Positions 45,721-54,542 of a DNA stretch of 64,000 nt are shown piece after piece. Within the stretch, counting starts at the first letter, position 1, and each line of letters begins with the position of its first letter. The position numbers and the translations under genes were made by a program. The stretch lies in the NCBI RefSeq assembly GCF_000744935.1, contig NZ_JQMW01000013.1, forward strand, positions 248,001-312,000. Direction: 5' to 3'. The notes beneath the pieces were generated by a model. It saw nothing but the letters and a program-made list of their open reading frames with translations. It did no database searches and was not told where the DNA came from. This DNA is from Clostridium sp. KNHs214 (GTDB lineage: Bacteria > Bacillota > Clostridia > Clostridiales > Clostridiaceae).

Positions 45721-47070
45721 ATGTTTCCATACATTCCAAACACAGAGGAAGATGAAAAGAAAATATTAGATTATTTAGGATTAAATAAAGTAGATGATTT
45801 ATTTAGCGACATTCCTGAAGATTTAAGACTAAAGGACAGACTAAATATTAATGAACCTTTAAGTGAAATGGAAGTAAGCACCAAAATCACACACACAGCA
45901 AATAAAAACATCTCCACAGAAGACAGCATATGCTTCCTTGGAGCTGGAGCTTACGACCATTTTATACCTTCTATTATACACCACATTACTTCAAGAAGCG
46001 AGTTTTACACTGCTTATACACCATATCAACCAGAAATAAGTCAAGGAACCTTACAGGCAATTTTTGAATATCAAACTATGATATGCAATCTTACAGGTAT
46101 GGATGTTTCTAATGCTTCTATGTACGACGGTGCTTCTGCCACTGCCGAAGCATGTAATATGGCTTTAGACAACTGTAAAGGAAATTCAATAGTTATTTCT
46201 AAAACTGTTCACCCAGAGGTAAGAAGAGTAGTAAAAACTTATATGAGGTTTAAAAATGTTGACGTTATAGAAATAGATTTTAAGGATGGCTGCACAGATA
46301 TGGAGCTTCTTAAATCTAAGGTAAATAAGGATACCCTCGGAGTAATAGTTCAAAATCCTAACTTCTTTGGAGTAGTAGAAGACTACAGTGAAGTTTCTAA
46401 AATAGCTCATGATAATAAAGCATTGTTTATAATGAATGTAGACCCAATTTCCCTTGGCATATTAAAAACTCCAAAAGAATACGGAGCAGATATAGCTGTA
46501 GGCGAGGGGCAAGTTCTTGGAAACCCTTTAAGTTTTGGTGGTCCTTACCTTGGATTCATGGCTGTTACTAAAAAGCTTATGCGTAAGATGCCTGGAAGAA
46601 TTGTAGGACAAACTGAAGATCTGGATGGAAAGAGAGCTTTCGTACTCACCCTTCAAGCAAGAGAACAACACATAAGAAGAGAAAAGGCTACATCAAACAT
46701 CTGCTCAAACCAAGCTCTTAATGCTTTAACTGCTACTATATACCTTTCTACCTTAGGTAAACAAGGTATAAAAGAAGTGGCAAATCAATGTGCTAAAAAA
46801 GCTTACTATGCTTATAATAAATTAATATCCACTGGAAAGTTTAGACCTGTATGGAATAAGCCTTTCTTTAGAGAATTTGTATTAGAGACAGATATGGATA
46901 TAGCTCTATTAAATACGGAATTGATTAAATACGGAATTACCGGAGGATATTCTCTAGAAAAATCCTACCCTCTTTGCAAAAATCAAATTCTTTTTTGCGT
47001 AACAGAGAAACGAACTAAAGAAGAAATTGATTATTTGGCAAAGATTATAGAGGGAGGTGAACTGTTGTAA
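45721..47070 (+). CDS. gcvPA: Glycine dehydrogenase (decarboxylating) subunit 1
   Basis: 449 residues, the first half of the two-subunit P protein found in Firmicutes. Typical segments are [49 protein letters not shown] and [16 protein letters not shown]. It pairs with gcvPB to bind pyridoxal phosphate and decarboxylate glycine. It starts 2 bp after gcvH with AAGGAGG overlapping the end of gcvH. Confidence 0.96.
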   Translation: MFPYIPNTEEDEKKILDYLGLNKVDDLFSDIPEDLRLKDRLNINEPLSEMEVSTKITHTANKNISTEDSICFLGAGAYDHFIPSIIHHITSRSEFYTAYTPYQPEISQGTLQAIFEYQTMICNLTGMDVSNASMYDGASATAEACNMALDNCKGNSIVISKTVHPEVRRVVKTYMRFKNVDVIEIDFKDGCTDMELLKSKVNKDTLGVIVQNPNFFGVVEDYSEVSKIAHDNKALFIMNVDPISLGILKTPKEYGADIAVGEGQVLGNPLSFGGPYLGFMAVTKKLMRKMPGRIVGQTEDLDGKRAFVLTLQAREQHIRREKATSNICSNQALNALTATIYLSTLGKQGIKEVANQCAKKAYYAYNKLISTGKFRPVWNKPFFREFVLETDMDIALLNTELIKYGITGGYSLEKSYPLCKNQILFCVTEKRTKEEIDYLAKIIEGGELL

Positions 47071-47126
47071 AAACTTTGATAAATTCTATAAAAATATGCA
47101 TTATATGGAATTCTATAAGTTTTTAG
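47071..47126 (+). promoter_or_regulatory. Imperfect hairpin between gcvPA and gcvPB
   Basis: AAAACTTTGATAAATTCTATA is an imperfect complement of TATGGAATTCTATAAGTTTT in the 69-bp gap. The ribosome binding site of gcvPB that follows is weak. The structure may tune the ratio of the two subunits. Confidence 0.35.
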
Positions 47127-47139
47127 CAACGGGCATAAA

Positions 47140-48594
47140 ATGTTAAGTTATGATAAATTAATTTTCGAAGTTTCTAAAAAAGGAAGAATTGGTTATTCTC
47201 TACCTAAATGCGATGTAGAAGATGTATCTATAGACACTATAATCCCTAAAGAACTTTTAAGAGAAGAAGACGCTCTACTACCTGAAGTTAGTGAAAATGA
47301 AGTAGTAAGACACTTCACTCTTTTAAGCAATAAAAACTTTGGAGTAGATTCAGGCTTTTACCCTCTAGGTTCCTGTACTATGAAATATAATCCTAAAATA
47401 AATGAGGATATGGCTGCATTAAATACCCTTCAAAATATTCATCCATATCAAGAGGAAGAGACAGTTCAAGGTGCTTTAGAAATAATGTATGATTTGAATT
47501 GCAAATTAAGTGAGATTACTGGTATGGATTATGTATCCCTTCAACCTGCTGCCGGTGCTCATGGTGAACTTACAGGTCTTATGATAATAAAAGCCTATCA
47601 TGACAAAAGAGAAGATAAAAAGAGAACTAAAATAATAGTTCCAGATTCTGCTCATGGAACTAATCCCGCTAGCGCCAATGTAGCTGGTTTTGAAATAGTA
47701 GAAGTAAAATCCAATGAAAATGGCGGAGTAGATATTGAAAGCTTAAAATCTGTATTAAATGATGAGATAGCAGGTTTAATGCTTACAAACCCAAATACTT
47801 TGGGTATATTTGATCCTAATATAAAATTAATTTCTTCACTAGTACATGAAGCTGGTGGACTTGTATACTACGATGGAGCAAATTTAAATGCTGTCATGGG
47901 TAAATCTAGGCCTGGAGATATGGGCTTTGATGTGGTTCACTTAAATCTACACAAAACCTTTGCAGCTCCCCATGGTGGTGGAGGCCCTGGAAGCGGTCCT
48001 GTAGGCGTTAAGAAACATCTAATTCCTTTTGTGCCAGTTCCAGTAGTAGAAAAAACTGAAAATAGCTTTGTTCTAAACTATGATAAAGAGGATTCTATAG
48101 GAAAAGTAAAAAGCTTCTATGGCAATTTCGGAGTTATGGTAAAATCCTATGCATATATTTTAACTATGGGTGCAGAAGGCTTAAGAAAATCTAGCGAAAC
48201 TGCAGTACTTAATGCTAACTATTTACAAAAGAAACTTAAGGATCATTACAATCTGCCTTATGATGGCATTTGCAAACATGAATTTGTTCTAGGTGGATTA
48301 AAAGAACCTAATGGCGTTGGTACTTTAGATGTGGCAAAACGTCTTTTAGACTACGGATATCATCCACCAACTATATACTTCCCTCTTATAGTAGATTCTG
48401 CAATAATGATTGAACCTACTGAATCAGAAAGTTTGGAAACTCTAGATGGCTTTGCTGATTCCATGATTAGCATAAGTGAGGAGGCAAAAAAAGATGCTGA
48501 AATCCTTCATTCCGCACCTTTAACTACCCCTTTAAAGAGATTAGATGAAGTCAAAGCTGCTAGAAGTTTAATTTTAAAATGGGAAGATAAATAA
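47140..48594 (+). CDS. gcvPB: Glycine dehydrogenase (decarboxylating) subunit 2
   Basis: 484 residues. The pyridoxal-phosphate lysine is in [20 protein letters not shown] (K272). Other family segments are [35 protein letters not shown] and [15 protein letters not shown]. With gcvPA it completes the P protein. The usual lipoamide dehydrogenase gene (L protein) is not in this operon. The site upstream of the ATG (ACGGGC) is a weak ribosome binding site for a gene of this kind. Confidence 0.96.
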   Translation: MLSYDKLIFEVSKKGRIGYSLPKCDVEDVSIDTIIPKELLREEDALLPEVSENEVVRHFTLLSNKNFGVDSGFYPLGSCTMKYNPKINEDMAALNTLQNIHPYQEEETVQGALEIMYDLNCKLSEITGMDYVSLQPAAGAHGELTGLMIIKAYHDKREDKKRTKIIVPDSAHGTNPASANVAGFEIVEVKSNENGGVDIESLKSVLNDEIAGLMLTNPNTLGIFDPNIKLISSLVHEAGGLVYYDGANLNAVMGKSRPGDMGFDVVHLNLHKTFAAPHGGGGPGSGPVGVKKHLIPFVPVPVVEKTENSFVLNYDKEDSIGKVKSFYGNFGVMVKSYAYILTMGAEGLRKSSETAVLNANYLQKKLKDHYNLPYDGICKHEFVLGGLKEPNGVGTLDVAKRLLDYGYHPPTIYFPLIVDSAIMIEPTESESLETLDGFADSMISISEEAKKDAEILHSAPLTTPLKRLDEVKAARSLILKWEDK

Positions 48595-48668
48595 ATCTTT
48601 TGTGTATCGAATTAATTACTTACAGTATTATTAACTATAGGAATTTAAATTAAATATTCAATTTAAAT

Positions 48669-48715
48669 AAAACCCCATCTATATATCAAACTATACTAGA
48701 TGGGGTTTATTTTTA
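48669..48715 (+). terminator. Terminator of the gcv operon
   Basis: AAACCCCATCTA pairs with TAGATGGGGTTT, then ATTTTTAT, 75 bp after the gcvPB stop. Confidence 0.85.
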
Positions 48716-48795
48716 TATTTTTATTCTATAGGCTACCTGTATTATCTACAATTCATAATTTAGATTGGTACTTTTTTAATGTAAGATTTAAAGTC

Positions 48796-49155
48796 CTATT
48801 CTTTAATAACCTCATAATCCACATCATTTACATATTTTATATTTCTAATTTGACCTTTTTCATTTATTTCTATTATATTTTCTTTTACTACAACGCCCTC
48901 AATTCTTTTAATAGCACTAGCGCCTATGTCTATAGCTCTATCTAGTGCATCACCTGTAATATCCGAAGCTTTTCTAGAAGTCTCTCCTACTATGTTTCCT
49001 AATGCTCTGGTAAAATTCCTGCTCCCCTTGGCAAAATTAGGTTTATCCGCAATATCTGCTATTGCGCCAACCACTTCTCCAGTTATTTTTATATTATATT
49101 CCACCACTGTACCTAAAACTCTCCCGGTACCCTTTAGTATTCTACCTATCTTCAT
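48796..49155 (-). CDS. Conserved-looking hypothetical protein
   Basis: 119 residues, no signal peptide and no clear membrane segment. Residues 1-85 are Ala/Gly-rich amphipathic helices (GEVVGAIADIADKPNFAKGS, ALDRAIDIGASAIKRI); the end is a beta-rich IEINEKGQIRNIKYVNDV. Not recognised as a named family. The start codon is ATG after a moderate CGGAGTG. It could be a small envelope or storage-type protein, but nothing in the sequence decides this. Confidence 0.6.
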   Translation of the reverse strand: MKIGRILKGTGRVLGTVVEYNIKITGEVVGAIADIADKPNFAKGSRNFTRALGNIVGETSRKASDITGDALDRAIDIGASAIKRIEGVVVKENIIEINEKGQIRNIKYVNDVDYEVIKE

Positions 49156-49255
49156 AATATCACTCCGGTAAATATTTTATTTATACCATAGTTGTTTTTG
49201 TAATCCCTATACCTTTACTACTGCCCATATCCATCTATTTCATTTATATAACTAT

Positions 49256-49566
49256 GATTAAACCACAAAAAGGTATAATGTGATAGAATTATGCAATTTC
49301 TCCTCCATGACTTGCATAAGAGCTAGGAACAATAAATTTAATTTAAGAAATTCTAATCTTTTAGCCATATAAAATTATCTAACGCTCACATTCAGCGTCC
49401 TGCCTCAGGTTCGCTAGCCTGGCGTCCTTGCCAGGCTTACGATAATTTTATCTGTCTAAAAGAAGAATTTCTAAAATTAAATTTAAATAGTTCCTTCGCT
49501 TCTTATGCAACTCATTCCAGAGAAATTTCATAATTCAAGCAATGTAATACTTATTGTGGGTTAATC
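49256..49566 (+). mobile_element. F1 element copy 2 (311 bp)
   Basis: Same termini, length and orientation as copy 1, with the same GCCTGGC/GCCAGGC centre. Left flank ATAACTAT (49248-49255); right flank ATAAATAT, followed directly by the mini-copy at 49575-49630. The outer flanks of the pair are both ATAACTAT, so they probably came from one insertion that later rearranged. Confidence 0.85.
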
Positions 49567-49574
49567 ATAAATAT

Positions 49575-49630
49575 GATTCTCCCACAAAACGCATTACATT
49601 ACCTGAATTATACCTTATTGTGGGTTAATC
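49575..49630 (+). mobile_element. F1 terminal remnant (56 bp)
   Basis: Starts GATTCTCCCACAAAACGC and ends TTATTGTGGGTTAATC, i.e. only the two ends of F1 joined with the middle gone. ATAACTAT follows at 49631-49638, matching the left flank of copy 2. Its end is 7 bp past the amidohydrolase stop codon. Confidence 0.75.
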
Positions 49631-49637
49631 ATAACTA

Positions 49638-50783
49638 TTATTTTCCGTATACCATTTCTCCATCTATAAATACATATTTAGTAGATGCCTGCAAATCAAA
49701 AGGATGCTTATCGAATATAGCTATGTCTGCATCTTTACCCTCTTCTATGGAACCAACTCTATCTTGTATGCCTAGTATCTCTGCTGCATTTATAGTAATG
49801 GCTTTTAATGCAGTTTCTTCATCTAATCCAGCTTTAACTCCTAATGCTGCACAAAGTGGTAAATTTTCAAGTGGTATAACAGGGTGATCTGTCATAATTG
49901 CAAACTTAACTCCTGCATCTTTTAAAACCTTTAATGTCTCAAAAGTTTTATTTTTAACTTCTATCTTAGTTCTAAATCCAAAAGTAGGTCCAACTATGGC
50001 ATTGAAATTTTCCTTAGCTAGTTCATCTGCTATTAAATGTCCTTCAGTGCAGTGATCTAATGTTAAATTTACATCAAACTCCTTAGCTATTCTTATAGCA
50101 GTGAATATATCATCTGCTCTGTGTGCATGTGCCTTTAATGGAATTTCTTTTTTAAGCACAGGTATTAATGCTTCCATTTTCATATCAAAAGCTGGCTTAT
50201 TTTCACCATTTTCTTTTTTGTCTAAATAATCCTTGGCTTTCATAAGACTTTCTCTTAATATGGAAGCCGTAGCCATTCTAGTAGATGGAGATTGCTTTTT
50301 AGCATCATAGCATCTCTTTGGATTTTCTCCAAAAGCACATTTCATAGCTGCATTTTCCTTTACTATCATATTATCTATTCTAATTCCCTTAGTCTTAATT
50401 ATCGCAAAAGTTCCACCTAATACATTGGCACTACCTGGACCTGTACAAACACAAGTAACCCCATTTTCATAAGCTTCCTTAAAAGCTGAATCCATAGGAT
50501 TTATAGCATCAATAGCTCTTAACTGTGGTGTAGTTGGATCTGTAATTTCATTACCATCCTCACCTTCAAAACCCATATCCTGTTCAAACAAACCTATATG
50601 GCAATGAGCATCAATAAATCCTGGAGTCACATATCCACCTTCTGCATCTACTACATTACAATTTTCAGGTATATTAATATTTTTACCTACTTTTACAATT
50701 TTATTATCTTGTATTAATATTTCCCCATTCTCTATAACCTCACCAGCCATAGTTAAAATTTTTCCATTTTTAATTAATGTCAT
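49638..50783 (-). CDS. Metal-dependent amidohydrolase
   Basis: 381 residues of the imidazolonepropionase/dihydroorotase-like superfamily. Metal-binding motifs are GFIDAHCHIG (HxH), LKAHAHRADDI, LTLDHCTEGH and IMTDHPVIPL. The N-terminal strands of the composite domain read LIKNGKILTMAGEVIENGEILI and the C-terminal ones KDADIAIFDKHPFDL. It hydrolyses an amide or C-N bond of an unknown substrate. The open frame begins 90 bases upstream in the F2 repeat, but the ATG at 50783 follows GGGGGG and is correct. Confidence 0.9.
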   Translation of the reverse strand: MTLIKNGKILTMAGEVIENGEILIQDNKIVKVGKNINIPENCNVVDAEGGYVTPGFIDAHCHIGLFEQDMGFEGEDGNEITDPTTPQLRAIDAINPMDSAFKEAYENGVTCVCTGPGSANVLGGTFAIIKTKGIRIDNMIVKENAAMKCAFGENPKRCYDAKKQSPSTRMATASILRESLMKAKDYLDKKENGENKPAFDMKMEALIPVLKKEIPLKAHAHRADDIFTAIRIAKEFDVNLTLDHCTEGHLIADELAKENFNAIVGPTFGFRTKIEVKNKTFETLKVLKDAGVKFAIMTDHPVIPLENLPLCAALGVKAGLDEETALKAITINAAEILGIQDRVGSIEEGKDADIAIFDKHPFDLQASTKYVFIDGEMVYGK

Positions 50784-50808
50784 TTTAATCCCCCCAAACA
50801 TTTTCATT

Positions 50809-50968
50809 AAGGTACATGAAGAGAAATAACAATTCAAAGACGTTAGTATATCTTGTGTCCGACAAGAAAGCAATTTACGCCTTTGGTATGACTATCGGCG
50901 GGTTCTGCTGACGCAGATCACGCAAAATAGACTAGCATACTGACTTGTTATTTATTTGAATGTGCCTA
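50809..50968 (-). repeat. F2 element copy 2
   Basis: Reverse complement of the element at 34709-34869, sharing AGGCACATTCAAATAAATAA, CTATTTTGCGT, ATAGTCATACCAAAGGCG-like and CTTCATGTACC. It ends 25 bp upstream of the amidohydrolase start, just before its GGGGGG site, a placement like that of copy 1. Confidence 0.75.
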
Positions 50969-51017
50969 ACCTTATTATAGCACATACATTAAATAAATTT
51001 CCAAAGCTATACATATT

Positions 51018-51056
51018 TAATTCAACTTTCACAGTTATAAAATAAAAATGTAAAAT
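51018..51056. repeat. TCAACTTTCACAG small repeat
   Basis: TTCAACTTTCACAGTTATAA followed by AATGTAAAAT; the same run with slight changes is in the gcvT-gcvH gap (about 45188-45226). The right half of the palindrome is missing here. Confidence 0.5.
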
Positions 51057-51108
51057 TAAATTCCCACTAGGCAACTATCAAATTGGCACACTAGCACATT
51101 AAACTCGC

Positions 51109-51375
51109 CTACTTTTCCACATCCTCATAGTCCACATCAACTATTCCATCATCGTTAACAGTGTACCCCTTTTTCTTATGTTCTAAATCTTTTTTCTTGT
51201 TCTTAAAATAACTTACCAAATTCATAATTCCCCTATATGCAAGCCATGCTAAAAGAATAATAGCTCCTATCTTGAATATTCCTATAGCAAGTTTTATAGT
51301 CAAAGCCAATATCATAAGAAAGATTAAAATGTATAATATAGATTTTATTAAATCACTAAATTTATTAGAATTCAT
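51109..51375 (-). CDS. Small membrane protein, two segments
   Basis: 88 residues. Two hydrophobic stretches (about 10-30, ILYILIFLMILALTIKLAIG, and 32-50) are followed by a charged tail, KKDLEHKKKGYTVNDDGIVD, that ends in VDYEDVEK. A GGGGAG site precedes the ATG. The acidic tail (DDGIVDVDYEDVEK) resembles that of other small clostridial envelope proteins, but the function is unknown. Confidence 0.6.
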   Translation of the reverse strand: MNSNKFSDLIKSILYILIFLMILALTIKLAIGIFKIGAIILLAWLAYRGIMNLVSYFKNKKKDLEHKKKGYTVNDDGIVDVDYEDVEK

Positions 51376-51610
51376 ATTATTCTCCCCTCACTATATTTAT
51401 TATTATTTACATTTATTATTTATATGTATTATAACACAAAACTTTATTATAAGTTATATTTTAACCTATAATAAAGTATTAATAATTTGTTAATTCCACA
51501 TAATTAACTTCTTCTTTATCCCTTATTTTATTATACTACATTATTTGTAAATTTTGCTATGCTAAATGTTAGTGTTGACATTAAATCATTTTTAGAAGCA
51601 AGTACAATAA
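51376..51610. other. AT-rich intergenic segment
   Basis: No supported gene. It leads into F3 copy A, whose left end is not defined by a sharp boundary. Confidence 0.3.
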
Positions 51611-51921
51611 GAAAAATCTATCTTTAAGTCCACAATAAATATATTTTCTTAGACCGTTCACAATACGCCAAGAAATTCTAATGTTTTCAAATTTCAATAC
51701 CCTAAAGCTTTCAAACTCGCTTCTGACGGCGCTCAAACATGAAAACTTCTTAACGGGTATTGAAATTTGAAAACAAAGAATTTCTAAGGCTAGCTCAATA
51801 GTCTAAGAAAATATATTTATTGTTACCTTAAAGACAGATTTTTTAGTTCATACATAAGCTATCAGAGGAGGAACACAGCTGACCAAAGAATGATTTTCCT
51901 CCGTTTAGCTATGGGAAATCT
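51611..51921 (-). repeat. F3 element copy A (large covarying hairpin)
   Basis: A nested hairpin of about 310 bp. Outer stem: 51621-51650 with 51805-51834 (AATAAATATATTTTCTT and its complement). Inner stem: 51683-51701 with 51756-51774 (GTTTTCAAATTTCAATACC and its exact complement). Between them lie conserved loop segments such as GAGCTAGCCTTAGAA and TTCTTGGCGTA on the minus strand. The apex holds GTTAAGAAGTTTTCATG and GCGAGTTTGAAAG. At one end is GGAGGAAAATCATTCTTTGG. Copy B at 52519-52834 shares the loops but not the stem sequences. Confidence 0.8.
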
Positions 51922-52151
51922 TTAATTTATAAATAGGAAAAGGGTAATAATCTTTTTAGGTGGAGTCTTTCATTTTAGTCATTAGTCCCTGATCATTCAT
52001 TATAAATCAACGGTCTACCTCCAATAAAAATTTCCAAGGTACTTAAATGAAAAACCATATATTGAAATTAATATTATAATAGAACATAGAATAATTATAA
52101 TTTATTAAACAATTGTAAAATATAACAAATTAAAAGGGGTGGAAATTAGAA

Positions 52152-52358
52152 ATGTTTAAATTGGGAAGCTATTTGCTATTTATTACTTTTACTCAATTAA
52201 TTATTGCAATCTTATTTATTCAATCATTACCTGGTGTTGGGATAAACTACACATTTGAAAATATTCATCCATTAATAAAGATTATAGTTCTACTTGAATT
52301 AAGTTTTTCAGGATTTCTTATTTACAAAGGATACTCCAAAATTGATAAAACAAAATAG
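52152..52358 (+). CDS. Small membrane protein between inverted F3 copies
   Basis: 68 residues with two hydrophobic segments (about 6-26 and 44-62: LIKIIVLLELSFSGFLIYKG), a short polar loop and the tail SKIDKTK. A strong AAAGGGGTGG site lies 11 bases before the ATG, and a terminator follows. It lies between two F3 elements in opposite orientation and between two copies of a short sequence (near 52026-52060 and 52427-52460). Family not recognised. Confidence 0.6.
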   Translation: MFKLGSYLLFITFTQLIIAILFIQSLPGVGINYTFENIHPLIKIIVLLELSFSGFLIYKGYSKIDKTK

Positions 52359-52453
52359 AGGTTTATACGAAATAGTAAAATTGAGCTCTTAGCTAAATCC
52401 ATATATTAAACTGGCTATCGCCAAAAAAATTTTCAAAGCACTTAAATAAAAAA

Positions 52454-52494
52454 AATCTATAACTATCCCATTAATGAAATAGTTATAGATTTTC
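52454..52494 (+). terminator. Terminator of the small membrane protein gene
   Basis: AATCTATAACTAT pairs with ATAGTTATAGATT, then TTC. It lies 96 bp after the stop codon, following a second copy of the AAATTTTCAAAGCACTTAAAT-type repeat. Confidence 0.65.
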
Positions 52495-52518
52495 TTGCTA
52501 TACCTTTTATTTAATTGA

Positions 52519-52834
52519 AGATTTTCCGTAACATAATGGAGGAAAATCATCCTTTAGTAGCCCGTCTCCCTCCACAAGTAATGTACGTATGAACTTAAAA
52601 ATCTGCTTTTAATGGAGTGATAAATGTGAAATTTAGGACTATTGAACTAGCCTTAGAACTTCTTTATTTGTCCATTTAAAGAACCGTTAAGAAGTTTTCA
52701 TTGTCTGAGCGAGGTACGAGTGAGTTTGAAAACTTTAGGTTATTTAAATGGACAATTATTTAGAAGTTCTTGGCGTACTGTTCACAGTCCAAAATTTCAC
52801 ATTTATCACGGAATTAAAAGCAGATTTTTATTAC
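52519..52834 (+). repeat. F3 element copy B (large covarying hairpin)
   Basis: Same architecture as copy A, opposite strand. Outer stem: 52606-52634 with 52791-52820 (GATAAATGTGAAAT and complement). Inner stem: about 52665-52684 with 52738-52756 (TGTCCATTTAAAGAACC and ATTTAAATGGACA). The conserved segments AGATTTTCC, GGAGGAAAATCAT, TATGAACT-AAAAATCTG, CTATTGAACTAGCCTTAGAA, GTTAAGAAGTTTTCAT, GAGTTTGAAAACTTTAGG and TTCTTGGCGTACTGTTCAC match copy A, while both stems differ in sequence. Confidence 0.8.
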
Positions 52835-52864
52835 GGCATCTCCACCCAATATATGCTATCTTAT

Positions 52865-53175
52865 GATTATCCCACAATAAGTATTACATTGCTTGAATTA
52901 TGAAATTTCTCTGGAATGAGTTGCATAAGAAGCGAAGGAACTATTTAAATTTAATTTTAGAAATTCTTCTTTTAGACAGATAAAATTATCGTAACCCTTA
53001 AAAGGACGCCAGGCTAGCGAACCTGAGGCAGGACGCTGAATGTGAGCGTTAGATAATTTTATATGGCTAAAAGATTAGAATTTCTTAAATTAAATTTATT
53101 GTTCCAAGCTCTTATGCAAGTCATGGAGGACAAATTTCATAATTCCATTACATTCTACCTTATTGTGGGTTAATC
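52865..53175 (-). mobile_element. F1 element copy 3 inserted in the pdp stop codon
   Basis: 311 bp, with 7-bp duplication ATCTTAT at 52858-52864 and 53176-53182. The centre differs from copies 1 and 2: CCTTAAAAGG replaces the GCCTGGC/GCCAGGC hairpin. Its terminal GA supplies the last two bases of the pdp TGA stop codon. Confidence 0.88.
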
Positions 53176-54478
53176 ATCTTATAACATCATAAACAAGTGG
53201 TACTTTATTGCTATATTGCTCTTTTATTTCATAGTTATTTATGATATCTTTCACTGCTTTTTCTGCTTTCTTCTCATGGTTAGCATGAACATAAGCTATT
53301 ATATCTCCCTCAGCTACCTTTTCTCCTCTTTTCTTAGCTAATACTATGCCTACTGCTAAGTCGATTACATCTTCTTTAGTAGCTCTGCCTGCTCCTAATT
53401 CCATAGCAATCACTCCTATGTTTTCAGCGTGTATCTTGCTTACATAACCTGCTTTTGGACTTTTTACTGGAACTACGTATTTAGCCTTTGGAAGTTTATC
53501 AGTATCTTCCACTTGCTCCGCATTTCCACCTTGAGCTTTTATGAATTCTTTAAATTTAGCTAAAGCTGATCCATCTTTTATTGTTCCTAAAAGCATTTCT
53601 TTAGCTTCCTTTATAGTTACAGCTTTTTTAGCTAAAAGCACCATATTGCTTCCTAAAGTTAAACAAAGTTCTAATAAGTCTTCTGGACCATTTCCTTTCA
53701 ATGTATCTATAGCTTCCTTAACTTCTAAGGCATTTCCTATGGCAAATCCTAGTGGTTGATCCATATCAGATATTACAGCTACAGTGTTTTTACTAACATT
53801 CTTACCTATATTAACCATAGCTGTTCCAAGTGCTTTAGCATCTCCAAAAGTCTTCATGAAAGCCCCCTCTCCAACTTTAACGTCTAAAACAATAGCATCA
53901 GCTCCAGAAGCTATCTTTTTACTCATTATGCTTGAAGATATAAGTGATAAATTATCTACTGTTCCTGTTACATCTCTTAGCGCATATAATTTTTTATCTG
54001 CTGGGGCTAAGTCTGGGGTTTGACCATTAACTGCTATTTTTATGGTATTTACATTATTTATGAATTGCTCCTCGCTTATCTCCACTGAGAAACCATCAAA
54101 AGATTCTAGTTTATCAATAGTTCCACCAGTGTGACCTAATCCTCTACCAGACATTTTAGCCACTGGAATTCCAAGTGCTGCAACCATTGGAGTTAACACT
54201 AAAGTGGTAGTGTCTCCAACTCCTCCTGTACTGTGTTTATCTACCTTTATACCTTCTATTTTAGACAAATCAAGCATATCTCCTGAGTGTACCATAGCCA
54301 TAGTTAAATCTGCTGTCTCTCTAGCGTTCATCTTTTGAAAAAATATAGCCATTAAAAGAGATGCTACTTGGTAATCTGGAATATTTCCTTTAGTATAATT
54401 ATCTATAAAAAAGTTTATTTCTTCAGTTGTAAGTTCTTCACCATTTCTTTTTTTAATTATCAAATCATACATTCTCAT
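53174..54478 (-). CDS. pdp: Pyrimidine-nucleoside phosphorylase
   Basis: 434 residues. It splits thymidine, uridine or deoxyuridine with phosphate to base and (deoxy)ribose 1-phosphate. Family motifs are [77 protein letters not shown] and [15 protein letters not shown] after GGGAGC. It is the last gene of the operon with deoC and the mutase. Its stop codon is formed by an inserted mobile element. Confidence 0.95.
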   Translation of the reverse strand: MRMYDLIIKKRNGEELTTEEINFFIDNYTKGNIPDYQVASLLMAIFFQKMNARETADLTMAMVHSGDMLDLSKIEGIKVDKHSTGGVGDTTTLVLTPMVAALGIPVAKMSGRGLGHTGGTIDKLESFDGFSVEISEEQFINNVNTIKIAVNGQTPDLAPADKKLYALRDVTGTVDNLSLISSSIMSKKIASGADAIVLDVKVGEGAFMKTFGDAKALGTAMVNIGKNVSKNTVAVISDMDQPLGFAIGNALEVKEAIDTLKGNGPEDLLELCLTLGSNMVLLAKKAVTIKEAKEMLLGTIKDGSALAKFKEFIKAQGGNAEQVEDTDKLPKAKYVVPVKSPKAGYVSKIHAENIGVIAMELGAGRATKEDVIDLAVGIVLAKKRGEKVAEGDIIAYVHANHEKKAEKAVKDIINNYEIKEQYSNKVPLVYDVIR

Positions 54479-54542
54479 ATTTCTTCAGCTCCCTTCACAA
54501 AACACTATTTATCAATTAATTTTGTGCACTTATTTATATTTA

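Noticed and set aside
48700-48945. 81-codon frame after the gcv operon
   Set aside because: It runs from the terminator into the antisense of the 119-residue hypothetical gene; Phe/Tyr/Ile-rich noise.
50784-50873. 30-residue N-terminal extension of the amidohydrolase
   Set aside because: It lies in the F2 repeat and lacks a ribosome binding site, whereas the ATG at 50783 has GGGGGG.
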